A stretch of DNA of 64,000 nt. It comes from Hyperoplus lanceolatus. Its lineage: Eukaryota; Chordata; Actinopteri; Uranoscopiformes; Ammodytidae. This document shows positions 49,490 through 60,795 of this stretch, in pieces. Location: NCBI GenBank assembly GCA_026929865.2, contig CM049407.1:32951501-33015500 (forward strand), in the 5' to 3' direction. Position 1 is the first letter of the stretch; the number at the start of each line of letters is the position of its first letter. Made by a program: the position numbers and the translations under genes. The notes below the pieces were generated by a model. That model saw only the letters and a list, made by a program, of their open reading frames with translations, was not told the origin of the DNA and did not search any database.

Positions 49490-52400
49490 GTGAGGACAGT
49501 TTTACACTACTTTTTTTGTCTGTATTAATATGTTTTGTAAAATTGCTCTTATGCTTGTTAAACTATTCCAATAACTATCAGCAACTCATTAATAATCGAG
49601 AAATATTGGTATTTCTCCGCAAGAACAGCCAAGCCATGGTTTTCTCTTCAGATTATTAAACAATTGAAACTCCTCTGCGCCATTCAGCTGCCCGTCCTTA
49701 CGTAATATCTCCAGACATTACAACCTCTCAGTTCAGACACATATGATTTCTCCTCTGGCTTTCTACTGTCTTCAAAATCTGTTGCGCCATTTTCTCGATT
49801 GGCATTATAACATCATGCCGGATCGCAGGCGTTCAAATGTGGGTAGATCGCCATTGTCATTAGTAGGCTGTAGTTCGAATATTGTTCCACTGTTTTAGTG
49901 TAAAACAGTCTTCGGCAAACCTTTTTCACTGTCAAAATTAGGATTATCCTAAATCCACTGAAAGGGTGGTTTCAAGGTGGATATAAAGACATGTAGGAGG
50001 ACACATGGGACACGTCATAATTTTATTATTCAGTGCGTGCAAAGTGAAATAACAAAGACCATGCCAGGACAATATCCAATCTTTTTTCTTCTTCTTTTTT
50101 TTTGCAACTTTTTGGGGGGACATTTTTTTCTCGATTAGACCGTTTTGGAGAGTTGAAATGGGGCAGAGAGGGAAAAGACATGCCGACGCGACCAAGGGCC
50201 AGATTCTAACCCGGGAAGAGGACTGAGCCTTAATCGAATAATTCAATACTAATAATAAAGTGTTTCCAAATCAAATGTAAGACTTTTTATGACCTTTTTA
50301 ATACCACTTAGAATTAAATTAAAGGGCAATTTCAGATTTTGAGTGGCATTTTGCACAAAACCCACAGCAAGCATGCAAACATAATTCTTGCCTGCATTGT
50401 GCTTTATTGTGGATTGCTATAGTGAACCATTCCTTTTCTTTTGATCAATAAAAACATTAGTATGCTGACAAAACATTTTATATACGTATATTAAATGTAT
50501 GATGCTGCCCTAATCAAAGACTGCAGATCTAGATTATGTAATCATGATCTTGTGGTATCTGGGTCAGAATGACCCTATCTGAAAAACCTAGGATAGCAAA
50601 AAAAAAAAAAAAGATTACACAATCCGGAACATTCTGATCCTGAATAAATGTTTAGAAAAACTGTAATAGCCAAGAGCTAAGCCTTTGGCTAAACTACTTC
50701 TGTCCTCTGCACTACCATGTTGTACTGCTGGTGAGCCTGACAGAAAAGTAGTGAAAGGGGGCGCCCTAAGCTCAGTTGATAGGGCGTCCCCCCCATGGGC
50801 CTCGGCCAGCAGCGGACCTGGGTTCGATTCCAGCCCGCGGTCGTTCTCTGCATGTCACTGCCCCATTTCAACTCTGTCTCTACACTATCAATAAAGCATA
50901 AAAATGCCCCCCCCCCCCCCAAAAAAAAGGCAGTTAAAGAGCACCAGAAGTCATTAGAAGCAGAGGAATCGTTTCCAAATTCTGAATCTTCAGCTGTTGG
51001 CAGGTGCTCTGACTTCATTGCACTACTGCAGGGGTGCCCACTAGGTCGATCGCGAGGGTACTGTGGGTCGATCGCGTGGCATTCTTAAAAAAAATGAGTA
51101 ATTTAATTTAATTTTCTTTTCTTTTCTTTTTTTTACTATGAAAGAGTGAACGAGTAGTGCGAGCATGCGCCGACGTTCGGTGGAGGGAGAGAGGACACCA
51201 CTTTCTATTTTGACATACAGTACATATCAGTTTGTTAGCCAGTGATCTAACCAAAGCTAATCCAAGTCAAGGAAGTGGAGAGGCTTCTGCACTGTGACAA
51301 ATTCTACTATGTAAAATACAGCCAGAGAGAGGAAGACTGTTCAGACAAACAGACCACCACATATTCTAGTGGGACAGAAGTGATTATTGAGAAGGATTTT
51401 TTTTGTGTGACTATAATTCTGCCTTTAAGATAAACCTATATGCATTTGTGTATATTTCTTGCTCTTTTAAATTAGAATTGCTTAAGCCTTCCTAGCCTAA
51501 TACATAACATCACCACCAGCAAAAAAATGTATAACAATTATGATATCGTATCGCACAGTATCGGTATCGGCCGATATCCAAAACCCAGATATCGGAATCG
51601 GATCGGAACTAAAAATAGTGGATCGGTGCATCCTAGGTTCATGCAGTTATGCAAGGTACACCAATTTATATTGTACATTCATTTTCAATATGTTTAAATA
51701 AATATGTACAGGCTTGTTTGGTTTGCGGTGCAGAACTTTCACTTTTATTTAAGAAGTATTTTAATTATTGGAGACTTTGGTTGTATGCAGCAGTTTTTTC
51801 TTTTCTATACTGGAAAATACCTTTTAGGCTGCAATTCTGCACAAATTTTTCCTCTTAACTGAGAACCGTACCGTACAGAATAGAACCGTGACTTAAAAAC
51901 CAAGGTACGTACCGAACCGTGACTTTTGACCCCTAATAGTAGGTGGTAGCTCACTTTGACTTGGTCATTTTCAAAGTAGCTCACAAGCTGAAAAACAGTG
52001 GGCACCCATGCACTACTGTATCAGACAGCTAGCAGTGCAATAGTATTGTCAAAGCATCTGAAAACTGCAGAGCTGCAATTACTTGTTTTACACTTTTCAA
52101 CTGTATCATGTGTACATCGTGATAGAAGGAGCGAGATGAATATTGTACAATTTGAGACGTCAATGAAAACACATACAGTGAGTCTATGTGTTGGCTCTCC
52201 TGCACCCCACACGGTAACATGATGGGGCTTGTTTAGAACTACTTCAACAGCATTTCCTTAGAGTAAGTATAAGGTAGTAAACTTGACTGAAAAAGCTAAT
52301 TTTACTTCATGAAATATCATTTGTAGAATATATATCCTAAAGTGAGTCTTGTCAAACACTGGCCAATGTTGATTTTCGAAACAATGGCTGTGTTAGACCT

Positions 52401-55400
52401 ATTAACCCTTGCCATAATCAAAACCCAGACCTGTTTTATCCACAGAATATGCTTACCATTGCCCATTATTGTTGACTTTTTAATTATGATAAATATTTAA
52501 TATTCTAATTTAACATGTAAACTGCATGAGTGACTGAGTATATAACTTGTCTACTTACTTAGTAACAAAATATTGAAAACTAAATACTAACAGTTGGCAT
52601 TGAAATTTGTCAGATTTGTAATCTTGTTAACTGATTCTTTGATCAGATAGTTCCTGTCTTGACTGAGTAATAATTTTTAGTTTTAGACAGTACAGCTCCT
52701 TGTGTCATGCTTAACCATACTCAAGTGTCAAGTAATGACTTACATGCATTTAGACGTATTCCCTGCTGACTGTCTGGGGTGGCTGTGCAGAGCGTTGAAC
52801 ACTAGGGCAGTCGGTCGCGATTCACTTGTTCAAATTTCCGGGATTTGTTATAGAATCCGGATTTTTCCATGTATGGTAATGCTGCAACGTGCTCAGGCAC
52901 GCTCCGGCCATGCCCCCACCTGCCTGCTCAAATCTGCCCGCGCGCTGCTGAAAGACGGTAACCAATCACAACGGAGTGGGGTTGGCAGGAAGGGGGCGGA
53001 GAAGGACGAAGCCCAGTGTTGACAGAGAATGCTGAAAGCCCCAGATGAGAGGAAGAGCTTCCCGAAAATCTACATAGTTTTTTGTGCTGTGATTCGTGTC
53101 AGGTTGCTCTATAGGAGTCATTAATGAGAAATTAAGACCAGAAAAGTAGTATAACAGGAGAGCTTTAAGCTCTTCAAAATAAAAAGGAATTGGTATCAGT
53201 AAAACTGAGATAACATTTCAGCACTCTGACCAGCAGCTGACCTTGTCTTTGCAGTTCCTGAAGTCAGAGACAGAGCTGGAGTACATTGAGAAGAGGCTGA
53301 AGTTGGACTTCATCAACAACACAGCAGAGAATGGATGTCCTGCAGAGGTGGGAACTGATCTACTACTACTGTTGTTTCTGTTAACATTTTCACACAAGAC
53401 AGGAATCTGTGAGAAAAATGTGAGAAAAAAAAAGTGAAATAGCTATTGTAGTTCAGATGCCATATCTAAATGATTTGATCGACAATATGCCTTGGCCAGT
53501 TTTTCTCTGTTGCTTAAAAGTCATTGTCAGTGGCTGATAGCCTTCAGCACAGTGTAGTTTTCTATAATTATCATTTTTACTGAGAAAACAAACCTCTATA
53601 TGGCTGCATCATTCCACACCAAATCAGGCGGTGAGACTTAATCGTAGGTTTAGTCATTCATTTGAACTAGGCCCGTCCGTTTTGGCTGCAGCAGAGTGCC
53701 TGTTAATTCCTGCTTGTTATGTTCCTATTTAAATCTAAACAGATTTTGATGTTAAGCTTTCCGTTAATTTTACCAATGAGTGAATTATTTTGTTCTTATT
53801 TTAACTCTTTATCAAAGGGATCTTTGTCTTTTTCTGCCCTTGCAGTTGAACCCCCAACCAAAACACTTCTATTTTGCCAACCCTTTATAGAAACATCTGT
53901 TTGTAAACAGTACTTTGTTCAACCCTAAAGCATGAAAGAATTCAGAAATATAGAGCGGTACTCTCAGACCTTTGACTGTATGATATTGTGGTGATTCCAA
54001 ACATTTAAATGGTTGTGTACGGATAATACAAAATTCACTCCCAGGGGTTTGGTTTCTCTCCCTAACATGGACATTTGGATTCTTGTAAGTTTCTTTAATA
54101 CCAGTATTAACTATGACAAAGCAGAACAGATTGCATAAACAAAAACAAATTAATCAGGCGAAGAACAGGCCCTAACAAAGAAGAAAAAGGAGCTCAAAGT
54201 AGTGTACGACATAAATATCACATAAATGGGGGGTCATATTCTCTATTCTATTCATTACAAAAAAAGGCCATACAACTCCCCTTGGTAATTATTAGTCTTT
54301 GCCGTTGGATATTCAAGAAGCAATGGCCATAATTCATTCTAACCACCAAAAGCAGGCTTTGTCTGACTCTGTTAATTACATCCAATCATTTAGGTGACAA
54401 TATAGCCTTCCATTAAAAGTTCAATTTCTTGTTTGATACTTTTCATCACAAATATCAGAAATCCTATCAGTGATTCTTGAGAACCGGGACAAAAGGCCGT
54501 CTTCCATATGTAACTGCTGTTATCTTTAAAAATAAAAATATTTAACATTGTAGATGTTATTAGGGATTAAGAATAGAATGTCTGGAGCACAATTATCCCC
54601 TTAAATTTAATTGTATCATTATTATGTCAAATATATGACTCTTGTTATCTTCTCACAACGTCCTAAACGGTGTGTCCACAGAGAGGGTTTTCAGTCTTTC
54701 ATATGCAATAAAACCTATTAAAACTTGATTGATTAAAAAGTGATTTTTTTCATCAAAGGCAACACTAAATAATCTCTCATATCAATAAAAACTGTTTTTC
54801 TTCAACACATTCATGTTTTATATGGTTTCAAAGTGGTGGGTCACTTTTTGTCACCACCGTCAGATAATCCATTAAAATGTAAGAAAATCATCCAAAATAA
54901 GGGGCAGCTGTCACTATGAAGGACCTCTCGTCACATTCTACCTTCTACCATTTTAGAATATTTTACATTCCAAATCTTGAAAGTCCTGCGTCACAACCAT
55001 GATATGTCAACACCGACTCACAATTTGTGAAGAAGTTATTTGAAATGTTTCGACCATTTTATTTTCCTGAAGTAGTTCATACTAGCACTTATCATCAACA
55101 GAAAAACCAAATGGCTACAAGAAAAACTCCATTTGTTCTGTTTAAGAAACGTTAAATATGCCAACACCGTCAGATGTCAAAAAAAATTATATTCATATAA
55201 ATTTTTAAAATATTTTTTGTGGCCTCTGTCAGTCTTGGTGAATATTTGATCACTAAACATCTCATGGGTCAAGCATAAATTGAGGGAAAATGTATTTGTG
55301 TTTTTGGTGTCTGACGGTGTTAACACAAAATAAGGAATGGCAAGCTAAAAAGCCCATTTTGATAAAAAGGACAATCTGGGAGGTTGTGTCAAAGCTTAGC

Positions 55401-55836
55401 TCAGTAGCTTAGTATATGTTGGATACATACATGTAATTTAATTTGCCTAAACATAGGGTTTGTATTTTTTCAACATTGCACTCTGTTTTGTCCCACTTCT
55501 CAAGAATCACTGCTATGTTTTCTTCATTATCTGATGACCTTCAAAGACTTGTTTTTTTCGCCCCACAGTATTTGACAATACACTATGTGTGAAAGGTGAC
55601 ACAATCAAGGTTAGTTTCTTGAAGGCTTTCCTGGCTAATTCTAGACACTGTGCCAGCAGGAAAACCCAGCTCTGATGCTGGAGAAGCTGAGGAGCATCAA
55701 GGCCAAACACACAGAGCTGTGCTCTCAGGTGAAGGAGATTGCAGTGGCACAGAGAGAGTGTATGGACTCCATCAGAAACAACCTCAGCAGTGTCATAGAG
55801 CTGATCCAACACTTCCACCAGACTACTGATGTGGAG
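49457..55836 (+). CDS. ska2: ska2: spindle and kinetochore associated protein 2, partial (first three coding exons)
   Basis: SKA2 is a small coiled-coil subunit of the SKA complex, which couples kinetochores to spindle microtubules in mitosis. Exons 49457-49489, 53255-53347 and 55660-55836 join in phase 0 to give 101 residues, starting MELTVEKFEAM-FLKSETELEY and reaching ENPALMLEKLRSIKAKHTEL and HFHQTTDVE. Human SKA2 (121 residues) has the same layout, with MEAEVDKLELM and then a coiled coil. The last exon, expected to encode about 20-25 residues, is not found before 64000; intron 3 has been lengthened by a 6 kb DIRS element. No lesions are seen. Similarity was judged from memory of the family, but exon phase and length agree. 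Confidence 0.88.
49490..50139. other. ska2 intron 1, left part
   Basis: No recognisable feature. Confidence 0.4.
50140..50226 (-). repeat. tRNA-derived SINE fragment
   Basis: The minus strand shows CCCGGGTTAGAATCTGG (B-box side) and then CTCTCTGCCCCATTTCAACT, matching the body of the SINE at 50757-50935. Confidence 0.65.
50757..50935 (+). mobile_element. tRNA-derived SINE, full length
   Basis: The head contains a pol III A box (TAAGCTCAGTTG, 50767-50778) and B box (GGTTCGATTCC, 50821-50831). The body contains TGCATGTCACTGCCCC and the end CAATAAAGCATAAAAATGCC followed by C and A runs. It is an interspersed element and not a functional tRNA gene: the stem bases do not pair properly. Confidence 0.8.
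51029..52010. mobile_element. hAT-like element, CAGGGGTGCCCA type
   Basis: CAGGGGTGCCCACTAGG and AGTGGGCACCCATG are inverted ends. CACTACTG is directly repeated at 51021-51028 and 52011-52018. Inside are ends of two other hAT-type repeats (GGATCGGTGCATCCTAG near 51618 and AACCGTGACTTTTGACCCCT near 51915). No transposase is encoded. Confidence 0.85.
52019..53254. other. ska2 intron 1, right part
   Basis: AT-rich, plus a GC-rich block around 52780-53040 with CCAATCACAACGGAGTGGGG that looks like another short repeat. No gene recognised. Confidence 0.4.
53255..53347 (+). CDS. ska2: ska2 coding exon 2
   Basis: Acceptor tgtctttgcag ends at 53254; donor gtggga at 53348. 31 codons encode FLKSETELEYIEKRLKLDFI and NNTAENGCPAE, a coiled-coil heptad region. 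Confidence 0.9.
53348..55659. other. ska2 intron 2
   Basis: AT-rich sequence without a recognised element or gene. Confidence 0.45.
55660..55836 (+). CDS. ska2: ska2 coding exon 3 (tandem acceptor)
   Basis: 59 codons start ENPALMLEKLRS and run to HFHQTTDVE; donor gtaccc at 55837. The acceptor reads GCCAGCAG, so splicing three bases earlier (exon from 55657) would add one Gln. Confidence 0.9.
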
Positions 55837-56486
55837 GTACCCACATAGTTAATTTACTGTTAAACACCACCCAATGTACTTCAACTGTATAAAGAGAGTA
55901 AAGTGTTGTGGGAAGTCTTTCTTTTTCTAAAGCTTTTTTCAATGTCATACACTTGTCTTCACCTATGATTATGACGCCAGGGTTGACTTTTGGTTTATTT
56001 AGCCTTGATCGGTGCTCGGCTGGACTCCTCTGCCAAGCTTCTGTAACCACGCTAAACCCTGGAACATGGCATTCTACGTGAAAAAACCCTGTTTAGTGCT
56101 CAGTGATACAGCAGCAGTGTTACTGCTAATGCAAACTGAACATTTCCTACAGCTGCTGCTTCACATTACAAGACTCTAACTGGCAAACTAGAGATGCCTT
56201 TTATTATTTTGAAGCAGAAAATATGTGGCACAAAAAAAAATAGAAAAAGGCAAAGGTACAAGACTGCACACGTTTTTGTGGGAGCGAAGGAACTACTCAT
56301 TCCACAATCCATAGCGATTCCCGAGCTTTTCCCAAAAGAAAATTGTTTAGCACGGTTATTCAAATTACACAGACCATCTTTCCACATTCATCATTTATGA
56401 ACTGCTGTTTCTCTGTAATAACAAGATAATGACTGTTAACCATACTTTTAACAGCCCACAGCCGAGCTTCTTTATCCTTCTACTCT
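55837..56486. other. ska2 intron 3, left of the DIRS element
   Basis: No recognisable feature. The antisense and sense reading frames near 56166-56400 match nothing known. Confidence 0.4.
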
Positions 56487-56512
56487 GTTCTTTTTCTAAC
56501 TTCGTTCGGTGT

Positions 56513-56655
56513 TTCACTATGGGAATCGCCTCGGCGTGACCCTACTACGGAAGCTCCAATTACACCACATCTGTCCTTGACAGACAGGTCGGACTGTGCC
56601 ACGGGGCCCCGCCCCCTGCACTTATACAGTCGACCATCCCTCCTCACATCATTCT
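56513..56655 (+). repeat. DIRS left inverted terminal repeat
   Basis: Starts at GTTTCACTATGGGAATCGCC and runs through CTTGACAGACAGGTCGGACT to TCCCTCCTCACATCATTCT. Its complement is at 62288-62436, with a few differences. Confidence 0.9.
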
Positions 56656-57136
56656 CGCTTTCTTCCCGTGAGAAAGCTACTTAAGCTCCCTCAGCCCATC
56701 TAGGCTAACTTTAACTGTTTAACAGTTCTCAGACGTGCCGTAGAGGATTCCGTTGCCGAACGCAGTTACTGGATCGGCTGAGTAAGTACTTTGTACTTTG
56801 CTATGCTGTATTCTTCGGACAGTGTCCGCGTAAAGGCGAGCTGCCACTTCGGTTACACCGTATTTGTTTACCGGTGTCGCTGGTTACGGTGTAGTTTATA
56901 TTTTACGGCTAACGTGTCAAGACGAGTCTACCGCGGCACAGTTAGCATTAGCTTGCTAACTGAGCCAAAACACACAAAGTTTAGCTAACGCATCACGGCG
57001 AGCAAACTCTGTCTATACCTTGTTAGCATCAGGCTAATCCCCGTTTACTAGCACTATAATTTACCGACAGGCTACGCATTACGGTGCGCCTATTTCGGCT
57101 AAAGTTTTAAACTTTTCTCTTCTCTTTCCAGCAGCT

Positions 57137-58433
57137 ATGTCTTCGTCCACCACCCCCGCCAAAGGGTTGGAGCCGAAGGTCAACGAGGCTGTATCACGCC
57201 TGTGCCCCGCGTCATGCGGGGCGTCCATATCAGGCAGGGACCCTCACCCAATGTGCATAGCTTGTATGGGCATTAAGCATGCTCAAACTTCGCTAGCTGA
57301 CCCGCATTCATGCACTCACTGTGCATCAATGCCGGAGAAAATACTGGAAAGGAGGCTAAGGGTGACAGTGGCTAACAACCAGGACCCTTCCCTGGCAGTT
57401 ACCGATGCTAAAGCCTCAACGAGCACCCATCAGTCCCAAGTCACAGCTAGCTGGGCGGACATGATGGAAGCAGCATTCCCGCTCGTGCCTCCGCTATTCT
57501 AGGAGCTCCTCGAGGCGGGACCGGGTGCTGAGGACGCAGAGGGCGATGCCAATTCTGACATCCTCAACGTCATGGATGAAATGGAGGAAGAGGAGGACTA
57601 TTCCACTTTTCCTGTCCAACAGTCCAGACCCCCTAGTGCCTCTGACACTGTGCCAGCAATGGACAGTAACTTGTATGAGGTTTGCAAACGGGCTGCAGCA
57701 AAATTGTGCATTCAATGGCCTGCAACCCCGGATGCTCAAGGGGAAGAGAAAGACCTATATGACGGCAAAAGGCTCCCACCAGCCCAACCACCGTCTAAGC
57801 AGCTCCTGCCAGCATTTCCCATCTGCATGATGAAATGAGCCGCTACTGGTCCAGCTCATTTAAGAGCAAGCTTCCAACCAAGGGCTGCTCTAAGCTGGAG
57901 ATCCATGGGATGGGTGAGCTGGGGTTGGCCGAACCCCCAGCCGTTGAGCCTTCAGTGGCGTACCACCTCCACCCAAACCGGCGCTCTCTCTCTGCTTCTT
58001 CGGGCATCTCTCTGCCTGATAAAATGGACCGCATCCACTTACCAAAGGATGTATAAGTATACAGCACAGTCAGTATGCTCACTCAATGCCATGACACTGC
58101 TGTCTGCATATCAAGCTGAAATACTTGAGGAAATGGGTCGCCAGCTGGACTCTGGGTCACCTAACCCTGCCCTCTGGGACGAAATTTGCATTGTAAATGA
58201 TCTTGTCCTGCGCTCCTCACGGGGCGCAGTTCAAGGCTGTGGCCGAGTTATGGGACTTGCAGTCTCAGGTGAGAGAGCGTTATGGCTCAATCTCTCCGGA
58301 CTGGCTGACGCACAGAAAGCTGAGGTCATGGATGCAGCATATGACCCAACCAAGGTTCTGTTTGGTCCAGCTCTGGAGAAGATGAGAGAGACCAGCACTC
58401 TCAGAAAACAAGAAGGAGAAGCCTTCGATCTCT
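57137..58433 (+). pseudogene. DIRS gag-like gene, several lesions
   Basis: Opens MSSSTTPAKGLEPKVNEAVS with cysteine-rich words (CPASCGAS, CIACMG, HSCTHCASMPEK) that could bind zinc. An in-frame TAG at 57500 is followed by the same frame (DEMEEEEDYSTF) to a second stop at 57836. Later parts are in shifted frames (MSRYWSSSFKSKLPTKGCSK at 57835, and LNAMTLLSAYQAEILEEMGR within 57905-58435). The content resembles DIRS gag, but the gene cannot make one protein as read. Confidence 0.75.
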
Positions 58434-59059
58434 GACTTCCTAGAAAACAGGCTCCCCGGCCGCCCCAACCAGCGAGGTCAGGCTTTGCGGCCTCCGCAGC
58501 GGCGGCAAAGGGAAAACAAGGGGGAACCAGGCCTCAGAGAGCCTACAAACCAGCCCATACAGCTGGCCCACAGACCAACCAACAGCCTAGGTCAGAGAAC
58601 CCAAGGCCATGGGGCAAACAGTCCTTCGCTGCTGCGGCAGCCAGGAACCACTCTCCCCACCCCGGGGAGGGGAAGAAGAAGCGTGCAACCTAACGCGCCC
58701 AGTTTCTCTCCCCCCGCCCCCTCCCATGAAGAAAATAAAACTGGTGGGGGCAGAGAAAAGCCCCAAGTTTCATGGTTCAGGGACCTGGATAGGTTCAAGT
58801 TTTCCAGGTGCCTTTTCTCAGTCTCTCCCGCCTCACGTTCAGAGTGAGGTGAGACAGGGGCAACAAGTAACAGTGTCACCAAGCACTTTCACTCAGTTTA
58901 AATGTGAAAACAATAAACCATGCATTTTCACAGCCAGGCCAAGGGCCAAGGTTGAAATGCACAACCCAAAACAAAATAAGTCAAAATATTGGCCCCTATA
59001 TTCCCATAGAGGGAGCTCACGCTCCTCCTATGAGAGCCCGCTCCCCTTTTTTTTTTTTT

Positions 59060-59145
59060 TGTATTCTTTATTTGATTTTAACCCTGTGAAGCACCTTGAG
59101 TGGCCCTGTGCCTGAAATGTGCTCTATAAATAAAATTGCCTTACC
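59060..59145 (+). repeat. L2-like LINE 3' tail
   Basis: CCTGTGAAGCACCTTGAGTG followed by TGCTCTATAAATAAAATTGC, a typical 3' LINE end that separates gag from RT. Confidence 0.65.
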
Positions 59146-60738
59146 TTGCCTCTGTTCCCGAGGGTGACGTCATCAAAGCACAGCCACATAGGCCCTCTCG
59201 CTGCGCGAGTAGAGCAGTGGCGCGCATGCGCAGTTCACCCGTGGATCCTCTCCACTATATCACAGGGTTACAGACTGCAATTTGCTATGAAACCACCCAG
59301 ATTCAACGGTGTGTTAGTTTATATGGCCAAAGGGGATTCGGGAAGAATCCTAGAGGCCGAAATATCGTCCCTGCTGAAAAAACATGCGATCAGAGCCATC
59401 CCGAACGAGCAAGCCCAGCAGGGTTTTTACTCCCGTTATTTTCTCATTCCAAAGAGAGGGAGCTCGTCCCTTCGCCCCATATTGGATCTACGTGTGTTAA
59501 ACAGACACCTGCGAAAATACACGTTCAGAATGTTAACACATAAAGTGCTCTGTCATTCAATCCGTCCAGGCGATTGGTTTGTAACGATCGATCTTTCAGA
59601 CGCATACTTTCACATCGCCATTTATCCCGCGCACCGGAAATTCCTTCGGTTCGCGTTTCAGAACACAACCTACGAATACCAAGTAGTACCGTTCGGGCTT
59701 TCGTTAGCCCCGAGATTGTTCAGCAGGTCTGTGGAGGCAGCTCTGTCACCGCTAAGGAACAGCGGCATCAGAATATTGTCTTATTTAGACGATTATCTGA
59801 TATGTTCCAGTTCACGCGAACAGGCACTCAGAGATTCTGCTACGGTGGTAAACCATCTCAGGACTCAGCATTAATTGGGAAAAGAGCCATGTAGACCCCG
59901 CACAATGCGCAGAATATTTGGGTCTCCACATAAACTCTCTCTCCTATCGCGTCACACTAGCGGAGAGGAGACTAACGTCTCTCACGCAGTCTCTCCTTCT
60001 TCAGGCAGGGACAGGCCGTATCGTTCAGATTATGCCTACGCCTACTTGGCCTTATGGCTTCGGTGATATCAGTGGTGCATTTGGGGCCTCTGATGATGAG
60101 AGGTTTCCAGCACTGGGTCACAGCACTGCGTCTATGCCCCCGTCACCACCTGAACCGCAAAGTGAAAGTAACACCAGCGTGTTACCGCTCTCCGCCAGTG
60201 GTCCGTGCGCACGGCTCTAGCAGCGGGCGTCCCGCTGGGGGCTGTGACATCCCGAGCTACCATGACAACGGACGCGTCCCTGTCAGGGTGGGGTGCGACA
60301 ATGATGGGCAGAGCAGTGAATGGCACCTGGAGCCACAATCTGGCTCAGGCTCACATAAGCCTCCTAGAGCTGTGGGCAGTGTTTTTTGCTCTAAAACACT
60401 TCCTACATTTTATCCAGGGCCGCCACGTCTTAGTAAAGACGGACAATACCACTGTAGTGGCATACATCAACCGACAGGGCGGCACTCGCTCACTGAAACT
60501 ACATAAGTTAGCTCGAGAAATTATTCTGTGGAGCAGCACCAGGCTCTTGTCCCTTCGAGCAACACATGTAGCGGGCGTTTTGAACAGAGGAGCAGATCTT
60601 CTGTCCAGAGGGAACCCCCTTTACGGGGAATGGACTCTGAATCCACAGGTTGTGGGACAAATTTGTCAGAGATACGGCCTGGCAGCCGTAGATCTCTTCG
60701 CCTCGCAGGAAAACGCTCAGTGCCCGCTATTTTTCTAG
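59146..60738 (+). pseudogene. DIRS reverse transcriptase and RNase H, frameshifted
   Basis: RT motifs in order: GFYSRYFLIPKRGSSSLRPI, DLRVLNRHL, FVTIDLSDAYFHIAI, VVPFGLSLAPRLFS and ISYLDDYLIC-type box (read as LSYLDDYLI, YLDD intact), all within 59146-59874. The reading then shifts at least twice (INWEKSHVDPAQCAEYLG in one frame, GLMASVISVVHLGPLMMRGF in the next). RNase H resumes from 60205 with TTDASLSGWGA, LLELWAVFFAL and KTDNTTVVAYIN. A TAG stop at 60736 ends it, yet the same frame continues into the recombinase. Confidence 0.85.
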
Positions 60739-60795
60739 CTGTCAGACGCAAAGGCTCCTCTAGGGGTAGATGCACTGGCCCATCCGTGGCCATAC

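Noticed and set aside
50757-50840. Possible tRNA gene
   Set aside because: A and B boxes are present, but the cloverleaf stems do not pair and the downstream body and tail are those of a SINE.
59136-59543. Overlapping frame on the DIRS RT region
   Set aside because: RT motifs are in the 59146 frame; the 59136 frame has none.
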